From contig CALPLN020000105.1 of the NCBI GenBank assembly GCA_943324415.2, forward strand, positions 1 through 6,691: a stretch of DNA of 6,691 nt, given 5' to 3'. Position 1 is the stretch's first letter. Each line of letters begins with the position of its first letter. This DNA comes from Sediminibacterium ginsengisoli (lineage in GTDB: Bacteria; Bacteroidota; Bacteroidia; Chitinophagales; Chitinophagaceae). Made by a program: the position numbers and the translations under genes. Of this stretch, positions 6,327 through 6,691 are shown one piece after another. The notes beneath the pieces are model-generated. The model was given only the letters and a program-made list of their open reading frames with translations, was not told the origin of the DNA and did not search any database.

Positions 6327-6691
6327 ATGCGCAAAATAATACTGTCCGTCTTGGCAATCCTGCTTTTAAGCCTTACTGCAGTGTATTTATTCATTCCTAG
6401 TCAAATCAGCATCAAAGGAAGTCAAATGGTATACCAGCCTACGACAACTGTCATTAGAGGGATGATGCAGACCTCTAAATGGACGGAGTGGATGCCAAAA
6501 GAGATTGAGCTAAAAATAACTAGTAGTTTGGTTGCCACCATTCAAACAGCATTGAATCAAGATGGCGTTCAGGTGCCAGTAGTGTTTTCAATTGAAAATG
6601 GAGAAAATAAGAACGCATTGATAAGTTTTGAAACGAGTATGGACAACAGTCAATGGTCGCCAATCGCAAGAATTCAGTATTATATGTTCGC
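6327..6691 (+). CDS. Membrane-anchored protein, possibly SRPBCC/GyrI-like (3' partial)
   Basis: An ATG at 6327 opens a frame that runs without a stop to the window's right edge, giving 121 complete codons. Residues 4-23 are one strong hydrophobic segment (IILSVLAILLLSLTAVYLFI), followed by PSQISI. A Trp-containing stretch (SKWTEWMP) and alternating hydrophobic residues follow. An N-terminal anchor plus FIPS and a KW-x-x-W block about 30 residues on recalls Bacteroidota proteins with a polyketide-cyclase/SRPBCC domain, sometimes followed by a GyrI-like small-molecule-binding domain. The ligand-binding part is not visible, so this is tentative. An earlier ATG at 6319 is out of frame and stops after six codons, so 6327 is preferred. 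The gene is divergent from the 187-residue protein gene and shares its upstream region. Confidence 0.7.
   Translation, partial: MRKIILSVLAILLLSLTAVYLFIPSQISIKGSQMVYQPTTTVIRGMMQTSKWTEWMPKEIELKITSSLVATIQTALNQDGVQVPVVFSIENGENKNALISFETSMDNSQWSPIARIQYYMF

Overview
The window looks like chromosomal DNA of a Bacteroidota bacterium, possibly Chitinophagaceae. This rests on the AT-rich composition, the lack of Shine-Dalgarno sequences before most starts, an outer-membrane beta-barrel ending in Phe, a lipoprotein signal peptide, and recalled similarity of several proteins to Bacteroidota families. The genus is a guess. No rRNA, tRNA, CRISPR array, insertion sequence or phage gene was seen, and no stretch over 300 bases lacks a gene.

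Left part (1-3110, + strand) is a compact sucrose-use operon. It holds the C-terminal end of a membrane transporter (probably MFS sugar permease), a PfkB-family fructokinase, and a full-length amylosucrase (GH13 subfamily 4). Spacers are 20 and 14 bases. The implied pathway is sucrose uptake, cytoplasmic transglucosylation of sucrose into alpha-1,4-glucan with release of fructose, and phosphorylation of that fructose. The amylosucrase keeps its catalytic triad and glucose-pocket residues but has Pro where the Neisseria polysaccharea enzyme has Arg226.

Middle part (3107-6239, - strand) holds three exported-protein genes. In transcription order they are a 187-residue membrane-anchored or secreted protein of unknown function (TTG start), a lipoprotein of the vanadium haloperoxidase/PAP2 superfamily, and an outer-membrane beta-barrel protein with a Cys/Met/His-rich N-terminus. 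A strong intrinsic terminator (13-bp stem plus T-tract) overlaps the end of the 187-residue gene. It separates that gene from the haloperoxidase-barrel pair, which is probably its own transcription unit.

The amylosucrase and barrel genes converge and overlap by four bases (3107-3110), so no intergenic terminator is possible there. A 10-bp inverted repeat lies inside the end of the amylosucrase gene.

Right edge (6327-6691, + strand) is the start of a divergently transcribed gene for a membrane-anchored protein, tentatively of the SRPBCC/GyrI-like type, cut by the window end.
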